DNA of 64,000 bases from Paenibacillus sp. FSL R7-0345 (GCF_038595055.1 NZ_CP152002.1:4632501-4696500); one strand, 5' to 3'. Positions 26,225 to 33,970 are shown, numbered from the stretch's first letter. Notes: a model not told the origin generated them from the sequence alone. Numbers and translations are program-made.

Positions 26225-26256
26225 AAAAAGCCCCCTCCGGCTGATACCGGAGAGAG
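26225..26256 (-). terminator. Intrinsic terminator after fur
   Basis: CTCCGG and CCGGAG core arms extended by GC pairs are followed on the minus strand by CTTTTTC. Confidence 0.72.
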
Positions 26257-26285
26257 CTTGTGCGGTAATTCCTCATCTATAAGCT

Positions 26286-26753
26286 TTATTCGGGAGCGCT
26301 GCCGTCCGCTGGATTTTTGTCCTTGCAACGGTGGCAAATCCCGTGAAAATCAAGTCTATGATCAAGCACCGTAAAATTAAATTCGTTCTCAAGCCGCTCT
26401 TCCAGCGGTCCCAGCCAGTCCTCACGAATCTCGTCCATGGAGCCGCACTGCACACAGATCAGATGATGATGATGATGCTTGGCCGTATCCGTCCGCAGAT
26501 CATAGCGGGCAACGCCGTCGCCGAAGTTAATCTTCTCCACGACGTGAAGCTCGCTGAGCAATTCCAGGGTACGATATACGGTGGCAAGACCGATCTCGGG
26601 AGCCTTTTCTTTTACAAGCATAAACACATCTTCCGCGCTTAAATGATCCTCTTCGTTCTCCAGCAGCACTCTTAAGGTTGCTTCCCGTTGGGGCGTAAGC
26701 TTATATCCTTGGGATTGTAGCTGTTGTTTAATCTTGTCTATCCGGGCTTCCAC
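26286..26753 (-). CDS. fur: Fur family metal-dependent repressor
   Basis: 155 residues. The winged helix occupies about 1-85 (LTPQREATLRVLLENEEDHLSAEDVF, LATVYRTLELL). Metal sites follow: HHHHHLICVQCG and the C-terminal CHRC pair forming the structural zinc site. Together with its place upstream of yqzK and xerD this supports Fur rather than PerR or Zur. It represses iron uptake genes when iron is plentiful. The promoter carries a PerR-like box, as B. subtilis fur is PerR-controlled. Confidence 0.9.
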   Translation of the reverse strand: MEARIDKIKQQLQSQGYKLTPQREATLRVLLENEEDHLSAEDVFMLVKEKAPEIGLATVYRTLELLSELHVVEKINFGDGVARYDLRTDTAKHHHHHLICVQCGSMDEIREDWLGPLEERLENEFNFTVLDHRLDFHGICHRCKDKNPADGSAPE

Positions 26754-26806
26754 CTATCTCCCTCCCCCTTGGAAAATTACCGCACCGGGCACAAAACCAC
26801 TTCTAT

Positions 26807-26857
26807 ATTATAGGGTGTGTTCCTTTGAGAAGTCAAACGCTTTTAGAATCATTTTAA
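26807..26857 (-). promoter_or_regulatory. fur promoter with adjacent PerR-like box
   Basis: Minus strand: TTGACT (26836-26831), 18-nt spacer, TATAAT (26812-26807). Just upstream, 26857-26843 reads TTAAAATGATTCTAA, 13 of 15 matches to the PerR consensus TTATAATNATTATAA that I recall from B. subtilis. Confidence 0.72.
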
Positions 26858-26874
26858 ATTAGGAGTATTCGCAT

Positions 26875-26906
26875 AAAAAAGGACCCCGCCAGCGTCCGGC
26901 AGGGCC
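26875..26906 (-). terminator. Intrinsic terminator after the small Cys-rich reading frame
   Basis: Minus strand GGCCCTGCC pairs with GGCGGGGTCC and is followed by TTTTTTATG. Since fur starts further downstream, this terminator implies a transcript from the 26.95-27.16 kb region. Confidence 0.72.
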
Positions 26907-26952
26907 AAAGTCTATAATAAGGGGGTCATGGGATTACTATAAACCCCGAAGC

Positions 26953-27159
26953 TTAAAATTGGATGAATGAGAGATAAAGGTTTGCTGAAAAGGAACAGGA
27001 AAAAGCTTGAATCCCGCAGGTTCCTGCAAGATAATGGAAGTGTGTATCCGCACAATCGGAGCAGTCACTAACATTATTGAAATGATAGGCCTGGGAAGCA
27101 TCCTTTTGTTGACTAAAAGTTGCAGCACTACACTGACGGCATTCTTTAATTTTGCTCAC
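26953..27159 (-). CDS. Small Cys-rich protein, hypothetical
   Basis: 68 residues from a GTG with AAAGG 6 nt upstream. It holds two Cys-x-x-Cys pairs (KECRQC near the start and CSDC at about 33-36), HFHY and two later cysteines, so a zinc-binding fold is possible. A good terminator 50 bp downstream supports transcription. I do not recognise the family, and the low-complexity C-terminus weakens the case. Confidence 0.42.
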   Translation of the reverse strand: MSKIKECRQCSAATFSQQKDASQAYHFNNVSDCSDCADTHFHYLAGTCGIQAFSCSFSANLYLSFIQF

Positions 27160-27261
27160 CGTATACCTTTATCTAGCCTATGAGATCCTTGCACACTCTT
27201 CCAGCCACCTCTTCCATGCCAGCGGCCAGCCTGAGCGCAATGCTGCTTGTGAACTTGTATG

Positions 27262-27455
27262 TTTAGTTGCACTTTGTACACTTAAAACCCTTATTTTCCC
27301 CTCACAACGCCGGTTTAGTTGTACTTTGTGCAGTTATATGAGCTATTTAAGGCCTGTTTGGGTCAATATTGGCAGATTTAGTTGTACAAACTGCAGTTAA
27401 ACACCTGCAATAGCAAAATGAGGGCGTTTTAGTTGCACAAACTGCAGCTATTCCA
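27262..27455. repeat. Array of four palindromes spaced 52, 63 and 51 bp (family II)
   Basis: Units with TAG of TTTAGTTG at 27264, 27316, 27379 and 27430. Each is an imperfect palindrome of about 22 bp, for example TTAGTTGCACAAACTGCAGCTA; the centre is CTTTG in the first two and CAAAC in the last two, that is, two pairs in opposite orientation. The rest of 27160-27637 shows no gene. Confidence 0.78.
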
Positions 27456-27561
27456 CCAAAGGGCTGCTGGAGGATGGGCATACAGCAGCTCCAGCGGACC
27501 GGTAGGACTGGCTAAGCAGTCTAAGAAAGGTTACACAGGCGCTGTAAAATTAACGTCCATT

Positions 27562-27608
27562 ATAAAAATTAAACCAGCTTGTCCGGACATTACCCGGCAG
27601 GCTGGTTT
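27562..27608. terminator. Terminator after spoIIM
   Basis: AAACCAGC and GCTGGTTT arms with an inner CCGGG-like stem. On the minus strand the outer stem is followed by AATTTTTATAA. Confidence 0.65.
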
Positions 27609-27637
27609 GTTTATAGCTGCATATGTGATGCCCTCGA

Positions 27638-28267
27638 TTACAGTGAAACCAGCATCGGCGTAACCCAGCGCATCATAGCCGGCGTCACCCAGGCTTCAAA
27701 CCCGGAAACACCGAGAACGAGCACGGCCATCCCAAGTGACAGCAGCGTATACATGGCAAACGGCCGGGTCACCGGAGTGCGTCTTCCGCCAAGCACACGG
27801 CTGCGGATCATCAGCAGAGAGAAGGCGATCGCAGCAGCACTGCTGACCAGCAGCACCGGAATCAGCACCAGATTATGCGGGGCGACGGAGACAAGCGCGA
27901 ACAGCATTCCATGCCAGGAATATTCGCTGACCATGCAGCCGACGGTAAAGCCGATCAGCACGCCTTTGAGAAAATCAAGAATGAGAATCCCCGGCAGCCC
28001 GATCACCGACAAGCCCAGAATCCAGATCAGCCCCACCCATTTCAGGTTCAGCGCGGCTATGCTCCAGTAGGAATCCGGGGCTGCCGGCAGCCCCTGCTGA
28101 TCCACGGTCACAAAGAAATTACCGAGATAATCCCCCAGCTCCTGCTGCTGATCGAGCGTCAGGCTGCTGACAATCAGCGCCCCGAACACAACCCCGACCA
28201 GAAATAATACCGCTACAAAAATATAAAGAGGCGTCTGTTCCTTGATCATCAGCCGCAAACTGCGCAT
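27638..28267 (-). CDS. spoIIM: Stage II sporulation protein M
   Basis: 209 residues with five predicted membrane helices and the SpoIIM family pattern (FFVTVDQQGL, AALNLKWVGLIWILGLSVIGLPGILILDFLKGVLIGFTVG, LVLIPVLLV). SpoIIM, with SpoIID and SpoIIP, forms the engulfment machine in the mother cell membrane. The ATG has GAAAGGAG upstream. It lies between fur and the EndoQ-type gene, a known Bacillales neighbourhood. Expression is probably sigma-E dependent, but I did not find a convincing promoter. Confidence 0.93.
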   Translation of the reverse strand: MRSLRLMIKEQTPLYIFVAVLFLVGVVFGALIVSSLTLDQQQELGDYLGNFFVTVDQQGLPAAPDSYWSIAALNLKWVGLIWILGLSVIGLPGILILDFLKGVLIGFTVGCMVSEYSWHGMLFALVSVAPHNLVLIPVLLVSSAAAIAFSLLMIRSRVLGGRRTPVTRPFAMYTLLSLGMAVLVLGVSGFEAWVTPAMMRWVTPMLVSL

Positions 28268-28350
28268 AGGGACGTTCTCCTTTCAGGTCACATGTTACAC
28301 CTTATGAGAAAACGTCCCGTTCTATGACTTGTCCTGCGGACAAGTCAGGA

Positions 28351-29550
28351 CTAGCTTTGCGATTTGTCCACTTTGCCGTAGGTTCCGCCCCCGCCTGAAG
28401 TCAGCGCAAGCCGGCCGCTGCGGGCCAGAACGATTTTCGCCGCCAGCTCAGGCCCTGCCACTCCGGCCAGCTCAGCTTCATCCGCCCGGTGCAGGATATT
28501 CATCTCGGTCCCGAAAGCAGCCAGCAGCGCGTTCATCTTGGCCTTGCCCAGTCCCGGGATGAACTCCAGCGGGACCTGGTAATGGTATGGCGGGCGGTGG
28601 GCGGGAACAAGCGGCTGCTCCCGGTCCGCGATGTGCAGGATGCGGTCAAATACGCCCTGTACAAGCTTCGTGCTTCCACAGTAAGGACAACGCTCCGAGG
28701 TAGCTGCCGCTTCATCAATAATACTGCCGCAGCTGGAGCAATAACTGCGGTGATATTTGCCGAGCCGCGGATTAAGGCCGAAATTGGCACTCACGCTCCG
28801 CCCTTCCTGACGGGCAAGCGCCAGCCGGAATTCGTTAAACGACGGGGCGGCCAGTTCAAGCACATTGTATTCGCGGCCGATTTTACCGAGAGAGTGTGCA
28901 TCGGAATTGGTCAGAAAGGAATAGCGGTCCAGCTCAGAGATATATCCGGCCATCTCCGAGTCCGCGCTTAGGCCAAGCTCCACGGCGGCAATCTGCTCCA
29001 GATCAAACAGCTCCGCCATCCGTTCTGCTGAACAGCCGTACAGTCCTTTATGCGGCGTAAAAATATGAGCCGGAATCAGCAACCCGCCCCGGCCGTAAAT
29101 CTCCTCCTGCAGCACTCTTGAGGAGGCATACAGCCGCTGCGAGCTGAGGTTGACGTTGCGCATATGCCGGCTCATCCACGCGCTGAAGTCTTCCATTGCC
29201 GGAAGATCCGGCATGAAGGCCAGCACATGGCATTCTTTGCGGCCCGGTTCGCGGATTTCAATTTCCGTACCGAGCAGAATCGTCGTTCCCCGGTAAGTAA
29301 CGCCCCCGCCCTCTGCTTCAGCCATCTCACCGGACATCAGCAGATCGCGGATATCCTGCATGACACCTGGCGAATGGCTGTCAATGATGCCGATCAGCTC
29401 GATGCCTTTGAGTTCAGCAGCTTCTTTAGCGATATTGGCGAAGGTGAGGTCGCGGCTTCCGCTGATTTTGACAGCTGCTCCTGCAGAAGTCCTGCCGATG
29501 TGGACATGCAAATCGCAGTAAAAGCTGTGCAGCTTGGGTTCTAGTGCCAT
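28351..29550 (-). CDS. Endonuclease Q family protein (YqxK-like: PHP, zinc ribbon, helix-hairpin-helix)
   Basis: 399 residues. The PHP domain (about 1-260) starts YCDLHVHIGR and includes IIDSHSPGV, LLGTEIEI, LLIPAHIFTPHKG and NSDAHSLGKIG, all metal ligands. A zinc ribbon follows (CSSCG and CPYCG), then a helix-hairpin-helix (LEFIPGLGKAKMNALLAAFG). EndoQ enzymes cut DNA 5' of deaminated bases such as uracil and hypoxanthine. The gene overlaps nudF by 10 nt, so the two are coupled; both deal with damaged nucleotides or DNA. Confidence 0.86.
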   Translation of the reverse strand: MALEPKLHSFYCDLHVHIGRTSAGAAVKISGSRDLTFANIAKEAAELKGIELIGIIDSHSPGVMQDIRDLLMSGEMAEAEGGGVTYRGTTILLGTEIEIREPGRKECHVLAFMPDLPAMEDFSAWMSRHMRNVNLSSQRLYASSRVLQEEIYGRGGLLIPAHIFTPHKGLYGCSAERMAELFDLEQIAAVELGLSADSEMAGYISELDRYSFLTNSDAHSLGKIGREYNVLELAAPSFNEFRLALARQEGRSVSANFGLNPRLGKYHRSYCSSCGSIIDEAAATSERCPYCGSTKLVQGVFDRILHIADREQPLVPAHRPPYHYQVPLEFIPGLGKAKMNALLAAFGTEMNILHRADEAELAGVAGPELAAKIVLARSGRLALTSGGGGTYGKVDKSQS

Positions 29551-30113
29551 TGGCCGGTTAAGGTGTACAGGTGCCAGGCATAGACGGCCATCATCGTTTT
29601 GGCATCAGCAATCCGTCCGTCTGCAATGTACTGGTATGCTTCTTCAAGCGTCAGCTCGGATACCTCAAGAAACTCATCCTCATCCAGTGCCATTTCCCCC
29701 GGCTGGGCATTTTCCGTCACATACAGGTGAATGATCTCATCCGCAAAGCCCGGCGAGGTATAAAAAGACTTCAGCAGCTTCAGCTCTCCGCTATGAAAGC
29801 CTGTCTCCTCCTGCAGCTCACGGCCTGCGGCTTCCAGCGGATCTTCGCCTTTATCCAGCTTGCCGGCCGGAATTTCCACCTCTGTACGGTGCATCGGCTG
29901 ACGGTACTGCTCCACCACCAGCATTTTATTGTTATTCAGCGCAAGTACGGCCACGGCTCCGGGATGCTTTACAACTTCACGTGTAGCACTGTTGCCGTCC
30001 GGCAGCTTCACCGTGTCTACCTGCAGGCTGATGATTTTACCTTCAAAAACCGGCTGTGTTGACAACGTTTCTTCATCCAATGCGGGATTGCTGAATTTTT
30101 CATTCTTTTTCAT
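29541..30113 (-). CDS. nudF: ADP-ribose pyrophosphatase, Nudix family
   Basis: 190 residues. The Nudix box is intact: GKLDKGEDPLEAAGRELQEETGF. It hydrolyses ADP-ribose to AMP and ribose 5-phosphate. The start is set at the ATG giving MKKNEKFSNP, with AAAGGAG 11 nt upstream; an in-frame extension to 30188 has no ribosome binding site. It is divergent from a small MciZ-like gene. Confidence 0.9.
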   Translation of the reverse strand: MKKNEKFSNPALDEETLSTQPVFEGKIISLQVDTVKLPDGNSATREVVKHPGAVAVLALNNNKMLVVEQYRQPMHRTEVEIPAGKLDKGEDPLEAAGRELQEETGFHSGELKLLKSFYTSPGFADEIIHLYVTENAQPGEMALDEDEFLEVSELTLEEAYQYIADGRIADAKTMMAVYAWHLYTLTGQWH

Positions 30114-30190
30114 AGATTCATGGTCTCCTTTGGCTGAGTTCTGCATAGGGTGTATTATAGCAAACTTAAGGGGAAAGAAGGAATGCAAGC

Positions 30191-30364
30191 ATGAACAACA
30201 TCCTTATCCGTACCAGCAGATCAGCCGTTACAGTCGCAGGCAAGCCTGAGCAGGTTAAAGCCGTTATTGCAGGATGGATCGAACGGTACGGGCGCGATAT
30301 GCCCTTGTCCTATGTCCTTCTGCTGCAGGCAGAAGCACGGAAGAATCCGTCAAAAGCCGGCTGA
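30191..30364 (+). CDS. Small protein, possible MciZ-like FtsZ inhibitor
   Basis: 57 residues (MNNILIRTSRSAVTVAGKP and on). The ATG has AAGGA 9 nt upstream and a clear terminator follows. The segment AVTVAGKPEQVKAVIAGWI resembles the core of B. subtilis MciZ (a VxVxGKxxxxRxxL pattern), a 40-residue peptide that blocks FtsZ assembly in the mother cell, and Bacillales often carry it near nudF. The match is short, so the name is tentative, but a real gene is likely. Confidence 0.5.
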   Translation: MNNILIRTSRSAVTVAGKPEQVKAVIAGWIERYGRDMPLSYVLLLQAEARKNPSKAG

Positions 30365-30395
30365 CAGCCGCCCTCCTTCACCCGCCGTAATAATA

Positions 30396-30437
30396 AGGAG
30401 CTGCTCCAGGATTTTCACGGAAACAGCTCCTTTTTTC
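30396..30437. terminator. Terminator after the MciZ-like gene
   Basis: AAGGAGCTG and CAGCTCCTT arms are followed by TTTTTTC on the plus strand. On the minus strand a weaker TTATTATT follows, so it may also serve the PepT-like gene. Confidence 0.78.
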
Positions 30438-30468
30438 ATTTAGCGCACCCGCCGGCAGCGGACAGGCT

Positions 30469-31596
30469 TTATGGTTTTACACTTTCCTTAACAATGGCTA
30501 CCACAAGCTCAGCCGCTTTGACGAGGTCATCGGCTTTGATCCGCTCCTTGGTGGTATGAATATGCTCATAGCCGATCGCCAGGTTCACCGTAGGTACCTT
30601 TAGGCCGTTAAACACATTGGCGTCACTACCGCCGCCGGACGGGAACAGACGGGTTGTCAGGCCCAGTGAAGTGATGGCACGATCCGCCAGCTTCACTACC
30701 GTATCATTCTCATTAAAGCTGAATGCCGGATAAATAATCTCACTGCGGAACTCGCATTCCGCACCGTATTCGCGGACGGTCGTTTCGAGTGCTTCGCGCA
30801 TCGAAGCAATCTGGAGCTCCACCTTCTCCTGCACAATGCTGCGTGCTTCCGCATCCAGCTGCACATGGTCACAGACCACATTGGTCGGGCCGCCGCCGGC
30901 AAATTTGCCGATATTCGCGGTCGTTTCGCTGTCGATCCGGCCCAGCTTCATCGCGGAAATCGCCTTGCTGGCAACCTGAATCGCACTGATCCCGTCTTCT
31001 GGGTTAACGCCGGCATGGGCCGATTTACCCTTAATCTGCATTGTAATTCTAGCCTGTGTCGGTGCAGCTACTGCAATGGAGCCGACCTCACCGTTGGAAT
31101 CCAGAGCAAAGCCCATATCAGCATCCAGATGGCTCGCATCCATTGCCCGTGCGCCAAGCAGCCCGGATTCTTCACCTGCGGTGATGACGAATTGAATCTG
31201 ACCGTGCGGAAGGTTCTGCTCCTGAATGACACGGATCGCTTCGAACAGAGCCGCAAGGCCTGCCTTATCATCTGAGCCGAGAATCGTTGTGCCGTCGCTG
31301 GTAATCCAGCCGTCTTCGCCGAGCGAAGGCTTAATGTTTTTGCCTGGGACAACAGTATCCATATGGCAGGTGAACAGCAGCTTAGGTGCAGCAGCACCGC
31401 TCTCTGCCGCCCAGGTCACGAACAGATTACCCGCTCCGTGTCCGGTACGCTCCATGGAATCGTCCTCGATGGCAGTCAGGCCAAGGGCGCTGAATTTTTC
31501 TTTTAACACATCGGCAATCTGCCGCTCATTTCCGGTTTCGCTGTCCACCTGGACAAGCTCCATGAACTCTTGAATCAATCGGTCTCGTACTATCAC
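30469..31596 (-). CDS. M20/M25 family peptidase, PepT-like (YqjE type)
   Basis: 375 residues with zinc ligands in FTCHMDTVVPGK, ILGSDDKAGLAALFEA and VITAGEESGLLGARA, a dimerisation insert, and a closing SGGGSDANVFNGLKVPTVNLAIGYEHIHT. It resembles tripeptidase T-like YqjE of Bacilli. It would remove N-terminal residues from short peptides in the cytoplasm. A GTG start at 31596 has GAGAGGGA upstream. Confidence 0.88.
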   Translation of the reverse strand: MIVRDRLIQEFMELVQVDSETGNERQIADVLKEKFSALGLTAIEDDSMERTGHGAGNLFVTWAAESGAAAPKLLFTCHMDTVVPGKNIKPSLGEDGWITSDGTTILGSDDKAGLAALFEAIRVIQEQNLPHGQIQFVITAGEESGLLGARAMDASHLDADMGFALDSNGEVGSIAVAAPTQARITMQIKGKSAHAGVNPEDGISAIQVASKAISAMKLGRIDSETTANIGKFAGGGPTNVVCDHVQLDAEARSIVQEKVELQIASMREALETTVREYGAECEFRSEIIYPAFSFNENDTVVKLADRAITSLGLTTRLFPSGGGSDANVFNGLKVPTVNLAIGYEHIHTTKERIKADDLVKAAELVVAIVKESVKP

Positions 31597-31674
31597 TGGA
31601 CTTCCCTCTCTTTCTCAGATACGTTACAATGGTGGTAATGCTCTTAACTTACACTAATCCTAAAGGAGTCACAC

Positions 31675-31776
31675 ATGAATCGTCAAAAATGGTTCCGCAT
31701 TGTCATTTATATCATGCTGATCGCAATGGTCGCCTCAACCCTGCTGATGGTAGTTGAGCCTTTCCTGGCCGGTTAA
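31675..31776 (+). CDS. prli42: Stressosome-associated membrane miniprotein Prli42
   Basis: 33 residues: a basic N-terminus (MNRQKWFR), one membrane helix (about 9-28) and a short tail. The ATG follows TAAAGGAG 7 nt upstream and a terminator lies just after. Length, charge pattern and the IYIMLIAMVxSTLL helix match Prli42, which in Listeria anchors the stressosome to the membrane. Divergent from the PepT-like gene. Confidence 0.75.
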   Translation: MNRQKWFRIVIYIMLIAMVASTLLMVVEPFLAG

Positions 31777-31799
31777 GGACAGGCCTTACAAGCTTAATA

Positions 31800-31830
31800 A
31801 CAGCGTCCGGCATTGCCGGGCGCTGTTTGC
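31800..31830. terminator. Terminator between prli42 and bkdB
   Basis: ACAGCGTCCGGC and GCCGGGCGCTGT pair (one wobble) around ATT, followed by TTTGCTGT on the plus strand. It can serve the convergent bkd operon as well. Confidence 0.75.
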
Positions 31831-31858
31831 TGTGTCACGGCAGATGTGCTGCCGCTGA

Positions 31859-33283
31859 TTAATATATCTTCGTATCCGGCGTGTAGCTTTCCAGATTATC
31901 TTTTACGCGCTGCAGGAACCGGCCGCAGATGACCCCGTCCAGAATCCGGTGATCCAGCGACAGGCAGATGTTCGCCATCGAGCGGACAGCAATCATGTCG
32001 TTGATGACGACCGGCTTTTTGACAATGGATTCAAACGTCAGAATCGCCGCCTGCGGGTAGTTGATAATCGGATAGGACAGGATGGAGCCGAAGGAACCGG
32101 TGTTATTGACTGTAAAAGTACCGCCCTGCATATCATCCAGGCGCAGCTTGCCTTCACGGGTCTTTTGGGCCAGCTCGTCGATCTCACGGGCGAGGCCGGC
32201 GATGTTCTTCTGATCGGCTTTTTTGATAACCGGCGTCATAACGGAATCCTCGGTGCCGACGGCCAGCGCGATGTTGATGTCGCGTTTGACAATGATTTTG
32301 TCCACGGCCCAGACGGAGTTCATAATCGGGTAATCTTTAATCGCACTGACGACTGCCTTCATCATAAAGGCCAGATAGGTCAGATTGATGCCTTCCTTGC
32401 GCTTGAACTCATCCTTGACCTTGTTGCGCAGAATGACCAGATTGGTCACGTCTACTTCGATCATCGTCCAGGCATGGGGAATTTCCGAAACGCTCTGGCG
32501 CATTCTTGTCGCAATCGTGTTGCGGATCGGCGTAACGTCGATCAGGTACTCGGAGCTGCTGCCAAGCCCGCCCTCGACCTCAATGGTCGGAATGCGCGGG
32601 GATTCACTCAGGTGAAGCCCCGAATTGCGCACCGGCTCCAGCTGCTCCTGCGCCTCCGCCTGAATCACCTGCAGCGCAGGCTGCTGCTGCGCTTCAGGCA
32701 CCGGCCGGCCGGCTTGCCCCGCGCCGGCTGCGCCCGGATGTGCAGGTACCTGCTGGACGGCGGCCGCGCCGCCGTTCTCCAGGAACGCCAGCACATCCTT
32801 GCGCGTAATGCGCCCGCCGAGCCCGGTGCCCGGCACGGCGCTTAGGTCAATGCGGTGCTCCGCTGCCAGCGTCTGCACCGCGGGTGAGTAGCGGGAGCGC
32901 ATAGGCGCGTCCGCTGCTGAGAGAGACAGCGCTGCCGGCCGGACCGGCGCGGCTGGCGTGCCAGACGCAGGCGCGGCGGCTGCCGCCTGCGGGGCAGTGC
33001 CCGCTGCCGGTGCGGAGCTCCCGGCAGGCGCAGCTACAGCGATGCGGGCGATGACTTCGCCCACGCTGATGACCTGGCCTTCCTCGGCCAGCAGCTCAAC
33101 CAGCGTGCCTTCCACAGTGGAAGGCAGCTCGGCATTGACTTTATCCGTAATCAGATCGCAGATCGGCTCATATTCCTCCACACGGTCGCCCGGCTGCTTC
33201 AGCCACTTGCCGATCGTAGCGGACACCAGCGATTCCGCCAGCTGCGGCATCACCACATCCGTCAGCTTTGTATTGTCAGACAT
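31859..33283 (-). CDS. bkdB: Branched-chain 2-oxoacid dehydrogenase E2 (dihydrolipoamide acyltransferase)
   Basis: 474 residues from an ATG with AAGGAGTG 5 nt upstream. An N-terminal lipoyl domain has the lipoylated Lys48 in LITDKVNAE. An Ala/Pro-rich linker and the E1/E3-binding domain (RYSPAVQTLAAEHRIDLSAV, GRITRKDVLAFLE) follow, then the catalytic domain ending in SLDHRILDGVICG with the active His and Asp. It transfers acyl groups to CoA; products prime branched-chain fatty acids. It is separated from bkdAB by about 690 bp of repeats, unusual for this operon. Confidence 0.92.
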   Translation of the reverse strand: MSDNTKLTDVVMPQLAESLVSATIGKWLKQPGDRVEEYEPICDLITDKVNAELPSTVEGTLVELLAEEGQVISVGEVIARIAVAAPAGSSAPAAGTAPQAAAAAPASGTPAAPVRPAALSLSAADAPMRSRYSPAVQTLAAEHRIDLSAVPGTGLGGRITRKDVLAFLENGGAAAVQQVPAHPGAAGAGQAGRPVPEAQQQPALQVIQAEAQEQLEPVRNSGLHLSESPRIPTIEVEGGLGSSSEYLIDVTPIRNTIATRMRQSVSEIPHAWTMIEVDVTNLVILRNKVKDEFKRKEGINLTYLAFMMKAVVSAIKDYPIMNSVWAVDKIIVKRDINIALAVGTEDSVMTPVIKKADQKNIAGLAREIDELAQKTREGKLRLDDMQGGTFTVNNTGSFGSILSYPIINYPQAAILTFESIVKKPVVINDMIAVRSMANICLSLDHRILDGVICGRFLQRVKDNLESYTPDTKIY

Positions 33284-33293
33284 ATTGTCACTC

Positions 33294-33383
33294 CTTAAAG
33301 TTTTGTAAGCATAGGCTTCCTGTACTGACTTCGTACAAAACTCGCTTCGCAAGCATACGCTTAAAGTTTTGTAAGCATAGGCT
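33294..33383 (-). promoter_or_regulatory. Duplicated element beside the bkdB ribosome binding site, possible RNA switch
   Basis: A 24-bp sequence is perfectly repeated at 33294-33317 and 33360-33383. Between them, ACAAAACT at 33335-33342 (AGUUUUGU in the mRNA) can pair with the matching octamer in either copy. One pairing places a hairpin directly against the bkdB Shine-Dalgarno (AAGGAG, 33291-33296); the other would free it. Small sub-hairpins (AAGC/GCUU, GUAC/GUAC) lie in each loop. Confidence 0.5.
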
Positions 33384-33504
33384 CCTTAAAATTGTCCGGC
33401 ACTGGGCCGGGAAGCATGTGCCTAAGAGATTTGATAAGTAATGGATTCCCTGTATGACCAGGGTTCCGCCAAAAACATAAGTATAACCGGCACAGTAACG
33501 TACC

Positions 33505-33692
33505 TAGTTGGATTTTCACCACTTAAATCATTCTTAAACGTCCGCAAAACCAAATTAGTTGGAAAAACGTCACTTAAAAGCTCACATATCATCGCTAAAA
33601 CCCCATATGGGCGAAATTAGATAGCGTTTTTCCAACTAAATCTTCAAAGTAGCTTACTTTAGACAAAATAAGTAGCAAAAATCCACCTAATG
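33505..33692. repeat. Array of four imperfect palindromes spaced 51, 62 and 51 bp (family II)
   Basis: Units start at 33505, 33556, 33618 and 33669, for example TTAGTTGG, AAAAACG, TCACTTAA. Centres alternate T-run, A-run, T-run, A-run, as if the units alternate in direction. The array sits inside the bkd gene cluster between bkdAB and bkdB. Confidence 0.78.
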
Positions 33693-33707
33693 TGGGGACT
33701 TGAACGT

Positions 33708-33850
33708 TCGAGCAGGTGCGGCGAATTCCCGCGGGATGGCGTTTAGGCAACTGATGACGCATTCCCACGGAATACCGGTTAGGCAACTGCTTACGCTCTC
33801 CCGCAGGTTGCCGTTTGGACAGCCGGAGACGCCTTCCCACGGACACGGAA
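33708..33850. repeat. Tandem repeat, 36-bp period, about four copies
   Basis: Units at about 33708, 33744, 33780 and 33816 share a TAGGCAACTG core and a small palindrome such as TTCCCACGGAA or TTCCCGCGGGA. The 36-bp period keeps short frames open on the minus strand, giving apparent 12-residue repeats; I see no real gene. It lies between family II and bkdAB. Confidence 0.7.
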
Positions 33851-33970
33851 TGGCATTTGCCCTGACGCATGGCATGCTACCTTCATTTCACCCATACCAG
33901 CCTTAACCTGAGCTCATTGCCCCTAGTACTCCGCCTTCACCTTATCCTTGCTCAGCAGCATAGTCCCACC

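Noticed and set aside
33595..33870. 91-codon minus-strand frame with 12-residue repeats
   Set aside because: It spans the 36-bp tandem repeat and part of the palindrome array and owes its openness to the repeat period; no start signals.
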